Source: Planctomycetes bacterium RIFOXYC2_FULL_41_27 (lineage in GTDB: Bacteria; Planctomycetota; Brocadiia; Brocadiales; Brocadiaceae). Taken from it: a stretch of DNA of 5,309 bases. The notes under the pieces were generated by a model. It was not told the DNA's origin. It saw only the letters and a list, made by a program, of their open reading frames with translations, and searched no databases. Below, piece after piece: positions 1-5,241 of the stretch (its first letter is position 1; each line of letters starts with the position of its first letter). Both the position numbers and the translations under genes were made by a program. Where the stretch lies: the NCBI GenBank assembly GCA_001828645.1, contig MHZD01000169.1, positions 1 through 5,309 on the forward strand, read 5' to 3'.

Positions 1-601
1 AGAGGTAACCGAGGATTTTCAGAGGATGGCTGGTATTCAGACTATTGAGGAAGAATATTTTCGTGTAGGATTTTCTAAACGCATCATTAATCGTGTTACG
101 TGGCTGGTCGTTCTCGTAATTGCCGCAACTATATCACAGGCTATATTGAAAAGATATTCCGGAGTCTTAAGCTCGATGATCGCCCTTGCATATTTTATCC
201 CCATGCTCACCGGCTCTGGCGGCAATACCGGATCGCAATCTTCTACCCTCATAATTCGGGCGTTAGCCACAGGAGAAGTAAAATCCAGAGAATGGTGGCA
301 CATTCTATTGCGGGAATTTAAGGTTGGCGCCACGCTTGGGTTCGTCATGGGGTTGATCGCCTTTACCATCGCCGCCATTTCCCTGGGAAAGATTTCAGTA
401 GCTGTAACCGTTGGTATATCCTTGTGTACCGTAGTTTGTGTGGGGAATATCGTTGGTTTGGCCATCCCATTGTTTTTTCGGTTTATAAAACTAGACCCCG
501 CCTTCGTATCAGCGCCACTCATAGCAACATTGCTCGATGCTACAGGATTGGTTATTTATTTTGAGATTGCCCGCAGGATACTTGCTACAACTGCGCCATA
601 A
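1..601 (+). CDS. mgtE: MgtE-type magnesium transporter, C-terminal membrane domain (partial, 5' end outside window)
   Basis: Only the last 199 or so residues are present. The frame is open to the left edge (codons from base 2 read EVTEDFQR before the first Met at 26), so that Met is internal and not the start. MgtE proteins are usually about 450 aa: a cytoplasmic N domain and CBS pair that sense Mg2+, a linking plug helix, then five membrane helices forming a homodimeric Mg2+ channel in the inner membrane. What is visible is the end of the cytoplasmic part and all five hydrophobic segments. The family-typical pore motif LTGSGGNTGSQSS is present, as is the last-helix motif ATLLDATGLVIYF, whose Asp corresponds to the acidic residue known to govern Mg2+ recognition in MgtE. 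The stop is TAA at 599-601. No terminator hairpin follows; the next feature is a promoter 30 bp on. The family call is secure. The N-terminal regulatory domains cannot be judged from this window. Confidence 0.93.
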   Translation, partial: EVTEDFQRMAGIQTIEEEYFRVGFSKRIINRVTWLVVLVIAATISQAILKRYSGVLSSMIALAYFIPMLTGSGGNTGSQSSTLIIRALATGEVKSREWWHILLREFKVGATLGFVMGLIAFTIAAISLGKISVAVTVGISLCTVVCVGNIVGLAIPLFFRFIKLDPAFVSAPLIATLLDATGLVIYFEIARRILATTAP

Positions 602-630
602 CAACAAGCATTTCTGGTGGGTATATTAAC

Positions 631-659
631 TTGACATTTTTTTTATAGAATGGTATTCT
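631..659 (+). promoter_or_regulatory. Sigma70-like promoter for the 758-1856 gene pair
   Basis: A perfect -35 hexamer TTGACA (631-636) is followed by a 17-bp spacer and a TATTCT -10 box (654-659, four of six matches to TATAAT). Transcription would start near 666, giving a leader of about 90 nt before the TTG start at 758. The spacer begins with an eight-T run. This is the best promoter match in the window and marks the boundary between mgtE and the next gene. It is a consensus match only, with no experimental support. Confidence 0.7.
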
Positions 660-684
660 TTATTCGAAATTATTGGAGCGAATA
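647..684 (+). promoter_or_regulatory. Dyad symmetries over the -10 box and predicted start site (possible operator)
   Basis: AGAAT-GGT-ATTCT (647-659) is a perfect inverted repeat that includes the -10 hexamer. Just downstream, TATTCG (661-666) and CGAATA (679-684) form a second inverted repeat with a 12-nt gap, straddling the predicted start site. Either could bind a dimeric regulator, and the second could instead form a weak hairpin at the 5' end of the transcript. Short dyads like these arise by chance in AT-rich DNA, so this is only a candidate. Confidence 0.3.
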
Positions 685-757
685 TCCTCACTTTTTAAAA
701 TTTTACTTCACCCTTCGGTGTTAAGCAATATTTAATCACGCTGAAAGGAGTTACCGT

Positions 758-1039
758 TTGAATAATCATAACAAGTCTTCAAAAGGGAATATCATCCTTT
801 GCGGTCTAGCCTTTGACAACAAAGACAAACATAAAAGAATCACGACTGGAGAGAACTTTTACGTTATCGGAGGCTCCTCTGAGACCCACGGAAACCTTGT
901 TGAAAAGGTAATGGAATTTACCGAGGTAATTAAGAAATACGGCAAGAAGTTAGATAATCTTTCTGAGGCTGAATATTATGATATTGCAAAAGAGGTCTGC
1001 AATCAGAACGAAAAAGTGTACTGGTTTTATCACGTATAA
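758..1039 (+). CDS. Small protein of unknown function, 93 aa
   Basis: I do not recognise this family. The start is TTG at 758, chosen because a strong Shine-Dalgarno AAAGGAG (744-750) lies 7 nt upstream and no ATG fits as well. The protein appears cytoplasmic: it has no signal peptide or membrane segment. Residues about 10-40 are beta-prone (NIILCGLAF, then NFYVIGGSS). Residues about 44-83 look helical and charged (VEKVMEFTEVIKKYGKKL, then AEYYDIAKEVC). The tail is aromatic, ending YWFYHV. There are two cysteines (about residues 15 and 81) and one histidine-bearing turn (SSETHGN), but no metal-binding motif. It is the first gene after the promoter at 631-659 and lies 16 nt before the TPR gene, so the two are probably co-transcribed. 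Coding status rests on the ribosome binding site, the tight spacing and a sensible composition. Confidence 0.75.
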   Translation: MNNHNKSSKGNIILCGLAFDNKDKHKRITTGENFYVIGGSSETHGNLVEKVMEFTEVIKKYGKKLDNLSEAEYYDIAKEVCNQNEKVYWFYHV

Positions 1040-1055
1040 TTTATAAAAGAAACTT

Positions 1056-1856
1056 ATGAGAAAAACCTTTCTTGTATTTTTCATCATTCTTACAAATGTT
1101 GTTTGTGCTGCCCACAGTTATGGCACGGACAATTTTGGAGACTTTGATGTGCATTATCAACTGGGAAACGAATATAACAAACGCGGCTTGGTTGACGATG
1201 CAATTCGGGAATACAAAAAGGCCATGGAGATAAACGATCGCTCACCAAAACTCTATAATAATTTAGGTGTAGCCTATGGCAAAAAAAAGTTGTTCGACGA
1301 TGAGATTTTTTCATATAAAAAAGCAATTGAGTTGGACACAGGCTATAAAGATGCATATTTTAACCTCGGGGTAGCATGTGGCGCAAAGGGAATGATAGAC
1401 AATGAAATCAGCGCTTATAAAAGGGTTATAGAAATCGATCCTGACAATCTAGAAGCCTTCTATAATCTGGGACATGCTTATCGGGGCAAGGAGATGTACG
1501 ATGAGTCTATTGCTGCATATAACCGGGTAATAGAGATTGACCCTGCGTATATCAATGCGTATTTCAATTTGGGTGTTTCCTACGGCAAAAAGGGTTTGTT
1601 GGACAATGAAATCCTGCAGTACAGGAAAGTGCTCGATTTGAATCCCAATAGCGCCGAAGCACATTTTAATTTGGGGTTCGCATATGGTGAAAAAAAAATG
1701 ATTGACGAGCAAGTTAGTGAATACAGAAAGGCTATTGCTATTAATCCAAAGTACGCAAAGGCATATAAAAATCTTGAATCCGTTTATCGTGAGAAGGGGA
1801 TGAAAGAAGATGCCGACAGGGAATTATCCAATTATAATAATTTAGTAAGACCTTAA
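1056..1856 (+). CDS. Secreted tetratricopeptide-repeat (TPR) protein, 266 aa
   Basis: An N-terminal signal peptide (MRK then a hydrophobic run to about residue 18, with likely cleavage near VCA-AHS or just after) directs export. NVVC is not a good lipobox, so signal peptidase I processing is more likely. The mature protein is almost entirely TPR. Six full 34-residue units start at residues 31, 65, 99, 133, 167 and 201, and a shorter seventh runs 235-266. Each carries the hallmark pattern, for example YFNLGVxxGxKG near the unit start and YxxxIxIDP at its end. TPR stacks form a superhelical scaffold that binds peptides or partner proteins, so a structural role in the periplasm or another extracytoplasmic compartment is inferred; no catalytic domain is present. 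The ribosome binding site is weak (AAAAGA at about 1046), so translation may depend on the gene 16 nt upstream. The partner is unknown. Confidence 0.9.
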   Translation: MRKTFLVFFIILTNVVCAAHSYGTDNFGDFDVHYQLGNEYNKRGLVDDAIREYKKAMEINDRSPKLYNNLGVAYGKKKLFDDEIFSYKKAIELDTGYKDAYFNLGVACGAKGMIDNEISAYKRVIEIDPDNLEAFYNLGHAYRGKEMYDESIAAYNRVIEIDPAYINAYFNLGVSYGKKGLLDNEILQYRKVLDLNPNSAEAHFNLGFAYGEKKMIDEQVSEYRKAIAINPKYAKAYKNLESVYREKGMKEDADRELSNYNNLVRP

Positions 1857-1861
1857 TATAC

Positions 1862-1897
1862 GAACCCGCAAAAAACCAGGCGGTATCCTGTGGGTTC
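1862..1897 (+). terminator. Stem-loop after the TPR gene (possible terminator)
   Basis: GAACCCGCA (1862-1870) pairs with TGTGGGTTC (1889-1897) over 9 bp with one G-U pair. The 18-nt loop includes CAGG and CCTG segments that could pair alternatively. It starts 5 nt after the TPR stop codon. No T run follows (TGATTAGGCTTG), so it is not a textbook intrinsic terminator. It may weaken read-through or stabilise the 3' end of the upstream message. It is the natural boundary between the two-gene unit and the next three genes. Confidence 0.45.
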
Positions 1898-1943
1898 TGA
1901 TTAGGCTTGTACAATATCATAGATTAATGAGGAGGAATCACAA

Positions 1944-2315
1944 ATGCTGGAAAAAATAGAAAAAACGATTACAGAAAAGTCAGAAAAGATTATGACCAAT
2001 GAAAAAGTTGAGAAATTTGTAAACAATGTGGGTGGAATGCTCTGTTTTATAGGCGCAGTTGTGTTTGGAATCATGTTTATCGTAGGCGGCGCTAGCCTGA
2101 TGAAGACGGGCAAAAACTATGTGGTAAAACCTGTCAAAGAGGCGAAAACAGAGGCAGAAGCGCCGACAGAAACTGAGTCCGCTGCTACAGAAGAGGTCAA
2201 ACCAGCAGAATCCACTGAGCCCGCTGCTGCCACAGAAGAGGCCAAACCAGCAGAATCCACTGAGCCTGCAGCTATTACAGAAGAGGCCAAACCAGCAGAA
2301 TCCAGCGCAGAATAA
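1944..2315 (+). CDS. Small single-pass membrane protein with a 15-residue Glu/Pro/Ala tandem-repeat tail, 123 aa
   Basis: The start ATG is fixed by an excellent Shine-Dalgarno GAGGAGG (1929-1935), 8 nt upstream. Residues 1-28 are charged and helical with a recurring EK pattern (EKIEKTITEKSEK). Residues about 29-52 are one hydrophobic segment rich in Gly and Phe. Residues 53-68 are lysine-rich. From about 69 to the end the chain is a low-complexity tail of Glu, Pro, Ala, Thr and Lys containing TEEAKPAESTEPAA-type units at 82-96, 97-111 and 112-120. Such tails are usually disordered spacers that extend from a membrane through an envelope layer; I infer that role but cannot assign topology, since both flanks of the membrane segment are lysine-rich. 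No family is recognised. Two stop codons in tandem (2313-2318) end the frame. Confidence 0.82.
   Translation: MLEKIEKTITEKSEKIMTNEKVEKFVNNVGGMLCFIGAVVFGIMFIVGGASLMKTGKNYVVKPVKEAKTEAEAPTETESAATEEVKPAESTEPAAATEEAKPAESTEPAAITEEAKPAESSAE
2187..2304 (+). repeat. 45-bp direct tandem repeat inside the coding region, about 2.6 copies
   Basis: The unit begins ACAGAAGAGG at 2187, 2232 and 2277, an exact 45-bp period. Copies 1 and 2 are complete and copy 3 stops near 2304, after AATCCA. The copies differ at only a few positions (GTC versus GCC, CCC versus CCT, GCT versus GCA), so the array is recent or kept homogeneous. The sequence just before it (ACTGAGTCCGCTGCT, 2172-2186) resembles the end of another unit. 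The period is a multiple of three, so copy-number change would alter tail length without shifting frame. Confidence 0.9.
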
Positions 2316-2383
2316 TAATCAAATGATACTGCTTCAGAAAAGCCTGCAAAAGCAATTTTACTATTATTGAAGGAAATGAATCT

Positions 2384-2983
2384 GTGACCAAAAAGTTATT
2401 TTTGCAAACGAGTATTTTCTGTTTGATCTTATGCTTATTAGTTTTAAAACCAGCACACGCCGTTCTTTCAAAACCGACTCCAGAACAAATACAAGAAGCC
2501 ATTGAATACGGACAGAAAAATAAAAATCTGGACATAGCTGCCTTTTCAAAGCCATGGACCATCTCGTTAGGCAAAGGTCAAGGATCTGCCTCACTATTTA
2601 CCCCTTATCACAACCTTGCATACAAGGCCAGAAAAGCTGCAGTGGAGCGTAGGGAATTTACCAATCAAAACATCATGGAAGCATTAGATATTGGCAACAT
2701 CCTTACCTTTTCAGTAACTGTCTACGGTGACCAATACGATTTCGCGATGCGCCATAGCGCAAAGATTTACCAAAGAGAAGAGGCAATACAACCCGAGTTT
2801 GAATTTACTCCAGAAATAGCAGATGCCAGTGAATTTTGGCCTAATTCACCCAGCCATACTGCGCGTCTGGTCTTTAAATTTCCGGTAAAAGATATCGACT
2901 TAAATGCCCTTGTTACATTTGTAATTGTAGCCCCGGGCGGCGAAGAAACTCCATTTAATTTCGATTTATCAAAGATGAAATAG
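2384..2983 (+). CDS. Secreted protein of unknown function, 199 aa
   Basis: The start is GTG at 2384, supported by GAAGGA (2369-2374) 9 nt upstream and by the classic signal peptide that follows directly: TKK, then a hydrophobic core about residues 5-21, then KPAHA with cleavage predicted after residue 26. The mature part is about 173 aa with no further membrane segment. It opens with a helical stretch (PTPEQIQEAIEYGQKNK), then a region with WTISLGKGQGSASLFTPYHN and LAYKARKAAVERR. The C-terminal half alternates beta-prone segments (ILTFSVTVYG, ARLVFKFPVKDI, ALVTFVIVAPGG) and suggests a small beta domain. I cannot name a family, and no catalytic motif or cysteine pair is evident in the mature chain. 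It lies 68 nt after the repeat-tail protein and 57 nt before the lipoprotein, all in the same direction, so an operon is likely. Confidence 0.85.
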   Translation: MTKKLFLQTSIFCLILCLLVLKPAHAVLSKPTPEQIQEAIEYGQKNKNLDIAAFSKPWTISLGKGQGSASLFTPYHNLAYKARKAAVERREFTNQNIMEALDIGNILTFSVTVYGDQYDFAMRHSAKIYQREEAIQPEFEFTPEIADASEFWPNSPSHTARLVFKFPVKDIDLNALVTFVIVAPGGEETPFNFDLSKMK

Positions 2984-3040
2984 GATTTCTCATAAATCCA
3001 TTCGATCATTTTTGGCGCTTCTCACTGAAAGGGATAATTT

Positions 3041-3787
3041 ATGAAAAAATATTTTTTTCTCACTTTTCTCGCATTAAGCATATCTTCCTTATCAGCAGGA
3101 TGCCTAGGACTTAGTAAAAAATCCTCCAGGACGCAAGAAGCACATATGGCCTTGGTTGACCAAAAGATACTGGAACTTGATCAAGCGCTCTCAGGCCTAA
3201 ACCTCAACGCCCAAAATCTTGGAAAACGCGTCGAAGAACTTGCGCAAAAGACTTCTGCTATAGACACAAACTATTCAAAACTCAACACCACCCTGGATGA
3301 GCTTAGCACGCAAGTCGCAACGAAAGATAGTTCCATTAAAGCCACTGTCTCTGAAACCCAAAAAAACATAAGCGACCTTATACAAAAATTACGTGAAATT
3401 GAACAGGCAAAAACTGAATTACAAAACCAGATCATTGCACTTCAAACCCAGAGGTCTCGTATAACGGACTCTGAAATTGGGCGGCAAAGCGAGGCTATGA
3501 AAGAAGAGGACAGGAAAACGATCGAAGAAGGGCGTGAAATGATTAAAGAAACAAGGGGCGAGAGAAATTCAGAAGAAGAGAAAAAAGAAGAGGAAACTGC
3601 AACCGGGCAGGGAAAAGAAGCATTACAAAAACTGCTGGATGAAGCCCTGACGCTATACAGAGACGGCAACTATAAAGATGCTATTGGCAAATGGGAGGAA
3701 GCTCTCGTTATAGACCCTGCGAATCTTGAAGCAAAATTTAATATTGAAATTGCAAAGGAGAAGATTAAACCTCCTCCAGAGAAATAG
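3041..3787 (+). CDS. Lipoprotein with long coiled coil and C-terminal TPR, 248 aa
   Basis: The Shine-Dalgarno GAAAGGGA (3027-3034) lies 6 nt before the ATG. Residues 1-20 are a lipoprotein signal with the box LSAGC, making Cys21 the lipidated residue. SAGC lacks the most common Leu at -3 but fits the looser pattern. The following Leu is not the Asp that retains lipoproteins in the inner membrane, so an outer-membrane location is plausible by the E. coli rule. Residues about 36-138 show heptad-like spacing of Leu, Ile and Val in a charged background, indicating a long coiled coil. Residues about 145-187 are extremely rich in Glu, Lys and Arg, a likely single helix or disordered linker. Residues about 195-228 form one TPR (LYRDGNYKDAIGKWEEAL, then IDP) followed by a further helix. 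The order coiled coil then TPR recalls CpoB/YbgF of the Tol-Pal system, but CpoB has more TPRs and is not lipidated. No tol or pal genes are here, so I give no symbol. Confidence 0.85.
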   Translation: MKKYFFLTFLALSISSLSAGCLGLSKKSSRTQEAHMALVDQKILELDQALSGLNLNAQNLGKRVEELAQKTSAIDTNYSKLNTTLDELSTQVATKDSSIKATVSETQKNISDLIQKLREIEQAKTELQNQIIALQTQRSRITDSEIGRQSEAMKEEDRKTIEEGREMIKETRGERNSEEEKKEEETATGQGKEALQKLLDEALTLYRDGNYKDAIGKWEEALVIDPANLEAKFNIEIAKEKIKPPPEK

Positions 3788-3825
3788 TTTAGTGTTCTCT
3801 CTATCATGTGTACGTAGCGGCGCAA

Positions 3826-4596
3826 CTATATCAAAAGCTTCACGACCATACCAACGACACACATTGCAAGTATCAATTTAATAAAACGTTCGCCTTTCGT
3901 AACCGCCAAATTACTGCCAATCCAGCCTCCAAGACCGTTACCAGCGGCCAAAGCAAGACCTATTGGCCAGCATATCTTGCTGTTAAAGATAAATACAATC
4001 AGTGCAAATAATGCATTCATACCGATAATGAATACCTTGTGACTATTCGTCTCCACAAGATTTAACCCATTCATTGTGGTTAGAACTGCAATAATTAAGA
4101 AGCCAATACCTGCCTGAATAAATCCGCCATAAACTCCAATAAAGAAGAAAATAAGCATACTGGCTATACGGCGACTCTTGCTTAAACTGGTCATGCCTCC
4201 ATTATACTGGACATTGCCTCGTCCCCTTCGTATTGGATTCCACAGGATAAGTCCAAGCACGAGTATCATAACCACAGCCAGTATCCTTTTGAACAGTATA
4301 TCGGATACATCAACGGCAAGTTGAGCGCCGATAATAGCGCCTATAAGCGCAGGTAGTGACATAAGAAAACTCAGTTTAAAATTTGAAACGCCCTTCCTCT
4401 TGAAGCCTGCTACGGCTAATACGCTTTGTACCGTAATTGCCAGACGATTAGTCCCATTCGCCACCGTTGCCGGTAACCCCAGGAAAATAAGCACGGGCAG
4501 GGTAATCAGCGAACCACCGCCTGCAAGGGTGTTAATAACCCCAGCCACGACACCAACGGTAAAAATAACCAGAAATTGCCATAGTTCCATAGACAT
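3826..4596 (-). CDS. TauE/SafE family sulfite/organosulfonate-type permease, 256 aa
   Basis: This integral membrane protein has about seven or eight hydrophobic segments and the length usual for the TauE/SafE family (about 250 aa). The family's internal duplication is visible. The first half has GVINTLAGGGSLITLP (residues about 19-34) followed by ANGTNR (46-51). The second half has GVYGGFIQAGIGF (154-166) followed by ETNSHK (182-187). A basic cytoplasmic loop (PIRRGRG, then KSRR) joins the halves. Members export sulfite, sulfoacetate or other small anions, or import them, across the inner membrane. The substrate cannot be told from sequence alone and no sulfur-metabolism gene is nearby. The ATG at 4596 has no clear Shine-Dalgarno; a second Met at codon 3 is an alternative. 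Its 3' end faces the lipoprotein gene, with 38 bp between the stop codons and no convincing terminator. Confidence 0.92.
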   Translation of the reverse strand: MSMELWQFLVIFTVGVVAGVINTLAGGGSLITLPVLIFLGLPATVANGTNRLAITVQSVLAVAGFKRKGVSNFKLSFLMSLPALIGAIIGAQLAVDVSDILFKRILAVVMILVLGLILWNPIRRGRGNVQYNGGMTSLSKSRRIASMLIFFFIGVYGGFIQAGIGFLIIAVLTTMNGLNLVETNSHKVFIIGMNALFALIVFIFNSKICWPIGLALAAGNGLGGWIGSNLAVTKGERFIKLILAMCVVGMVVKLLI

Positions 4597-4674
4597 TCAA
4601 TTTTAAGAAGATATATACAGTTTAAAATTATGAATCGGTCTTTGAAGGAATGAATTTTTCCAGTTATCCCTTTT

Positions 4675-4784
4675 AAGTCCCCCTTAGCAAAGGGGGACTT
4701 CGTCGTGAGCTCAGTCGAACGATTCAGGGGGTTGTGTTTTTCTGAACAATTCTACAACCCCCTAGCCCCCTTTTCTAAGGGGGA
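4675..4784. repeat. Compound inverted-repeat element with nested hairpins (MITE/REP-like)
   Basis: Three hairpins are packed here. AAGTCCCCCTT (4675-4685) and AAGGGGGACTT (4690-4700) form a perfect 11-bp stem with a 4-nt loop. AGGGGGTTGT (4726-4735) and ACAACCCCCT (4754-4763) form a 10-bp stem with an 18-nt loop. CCCCCTT (4766-4772) and AAGGGGG (4777-4783) form a 7-bp stem. The outer hairpins are also copies of each other: 4678-4696 matches the reverse complement of 4766-4784 at 18 of 19 bases. The whole unit is therefore one large imperfect palindrome of about 110 bp. It has no coding potential and lies between two genes of the same direction. Whether it is a mobile miniature element, a dispersed repeat or an RNA-processing site cannot be decided from one copy. 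Confidence 0.85.
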
Positions 4785-4841
4785 TTCTCTATGCCATACA
4801 TCGTATAACCCGCATGAATAAAATGAAAATTTCCTAAACAA

Positions 4842-5174
4842 TCACGACATCTTTATTGTGTCAATCTTTGCGGCCAGGATAAAATCACTCTCTGTCAATC
4901 CATTAATTTTATGGGTATAAATGGTGATCTCTGCCTTTCCCCACGCGAGAGTAATTACTGGATGGTGTCCCTGCTCTTCGGCAATCGCCCCAACTTTATT
5001 CACAAAATCTAATGCCTTGCTAAAGTCAGGAAATTTAAAGCTTTTGAACAAATGGTGTTCTTCCACTACATTCCAACCTTCCACCTGCCTTTGCAATGTT
5101 TGAAGCGCCTCGCCTTTCAGGGGCGGCACTCCACCTTTACACGGTACGCATGTTTTGGATGCCAGTTCAGACAT
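4842..5174 (-). CDS. Pterin-4a-carbinolamine dehydratase (4a-hydroxytetrahydrobiopterin dehydratase), 110 aa
   Basis: The enzyme dehydrates the 4a-hydroxypterin made by aromatic amino acid hydroxylases, returning it to quinonoid dihydropterin; it is a small cytoplasmic protein. The length (110 aa) matches the family. The full active-site signature is present with exact spacing: E66, H70-H71-P72, W78, H88 and D97, fitting [EDKH]x3H[HN][PCS]x5-6[YWF]x9[HW]x8-15D. The N-terminal CVPCKGGVPPL (residues 9-19) is typical of bacterial members. The start is fixed by a perfect GGAGGT (minus strand, 5186-5181) 6 nt before the ATG. No phenylalanine hydroxylase is visible nearby; members also occur in genomes without one, where their role is less clear. 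The common symbol is phhB, withheld because the phh context is absent. The next gene in the same direction, the permease, is 245 bp away. Confidence 0.95.
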   Translation of the reverse strand: MSELASKTCVPCKGGVPPLKGEALQTLQRQVEGWNVVEEHHLFKSFKFPDFSKALDFVNKVGAIAEEQGHHPVITLAWGKAEITIYTHKINGLTESDFILAAKIDTIKMS

Positions 5175-5201
5175 GGTGTTACCTCCGCAAATGAAAATAT
5201 C

Positions 5202-5230
5202 AAAATATAAATTGACGTACAGAATTTCAA
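5202..5230 (-). promoter_or_regulatory. Candidate promoter for the pterin dehydratase gene
   Basis: On the minus strand, TTGAAA (5230-5225, five of six to the -35 consensus) is followed either by TATATT (5209-5204, five of six) at a short 15-bp spacing or by TATTTT (5207-5202) at the ideal 17 bp. The leader would be about 25 nt and would contain the GGAGGT ribosome binding site. It is plausible but not unique in this AT-rich stretch. Confidence 0.4.
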
Positions 5231-5241
5231 GCTTTAGTTCT

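Noticed and set aside
37..522. A 161-codon open frame on the minus strand opposite mgtE.
   Set aside because: It lies entirely inside a confident gene, has no ribosome binding site or recognisable domain, and its composition follows from the opposite strand.
26..601. Treating the ATG at 26 as the start of a short, N-terminally truncated MgtE.
   Set aside because: The frame is open upstream to the window edge and reads family-typical residues there, and no ribosome binding site precedes the ATG. The truncation is the window boundary.
706..724. A leader hairpin (CACC-CTTC-GGTG) as a riboswitch or attenuator.
   Set aside because: The stem is only 4 bp, with no larger conserved fold and no U tract.
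1056..1856. Lipoprotein status for the TPR protein, from Cys17 in NVVC.
   Set aside because: Val at -1 does not fit the lipobox, which needs Gly, Ala or Ser. An ordinary signal peptidase site follows directly.
2187..2304. The regular 45-bp repeats as a CRISPR array.
   Set aside because: The repeats are contiguous with no unique spacers, keep the reading frame and encode a low-complexity tail.
2275..2594. Minus-strand open frames opposite the start of the secreted protein gene.
   Set aside because: They overlap the strong repeat and signal-peptide coding sequence on the plus strand and show no family features.
3784..3829. ATAGTT and AACTAT as a bidirectional terminator between the convergent genes.
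   Set aside because: A 6-bp AT-rich stem with a loop of more than 30 nt would not be stable.
3808..4011. A 67-codon plus-strand frame after the lipoprotein gene.
   Set aside because: It is antisense to the permease's conserved C-terminal half, has no ribosome binding site and resembles no protein.
4675..4784. The inverted-repeat element as a simple intrinsic terminator for the dehydratase gene.
   Set aside because: It begins about 57 bp after the stop, is far larger than needed, and no stem is followed by a clear U tract on the minus strand. Incidental termination remains possible.
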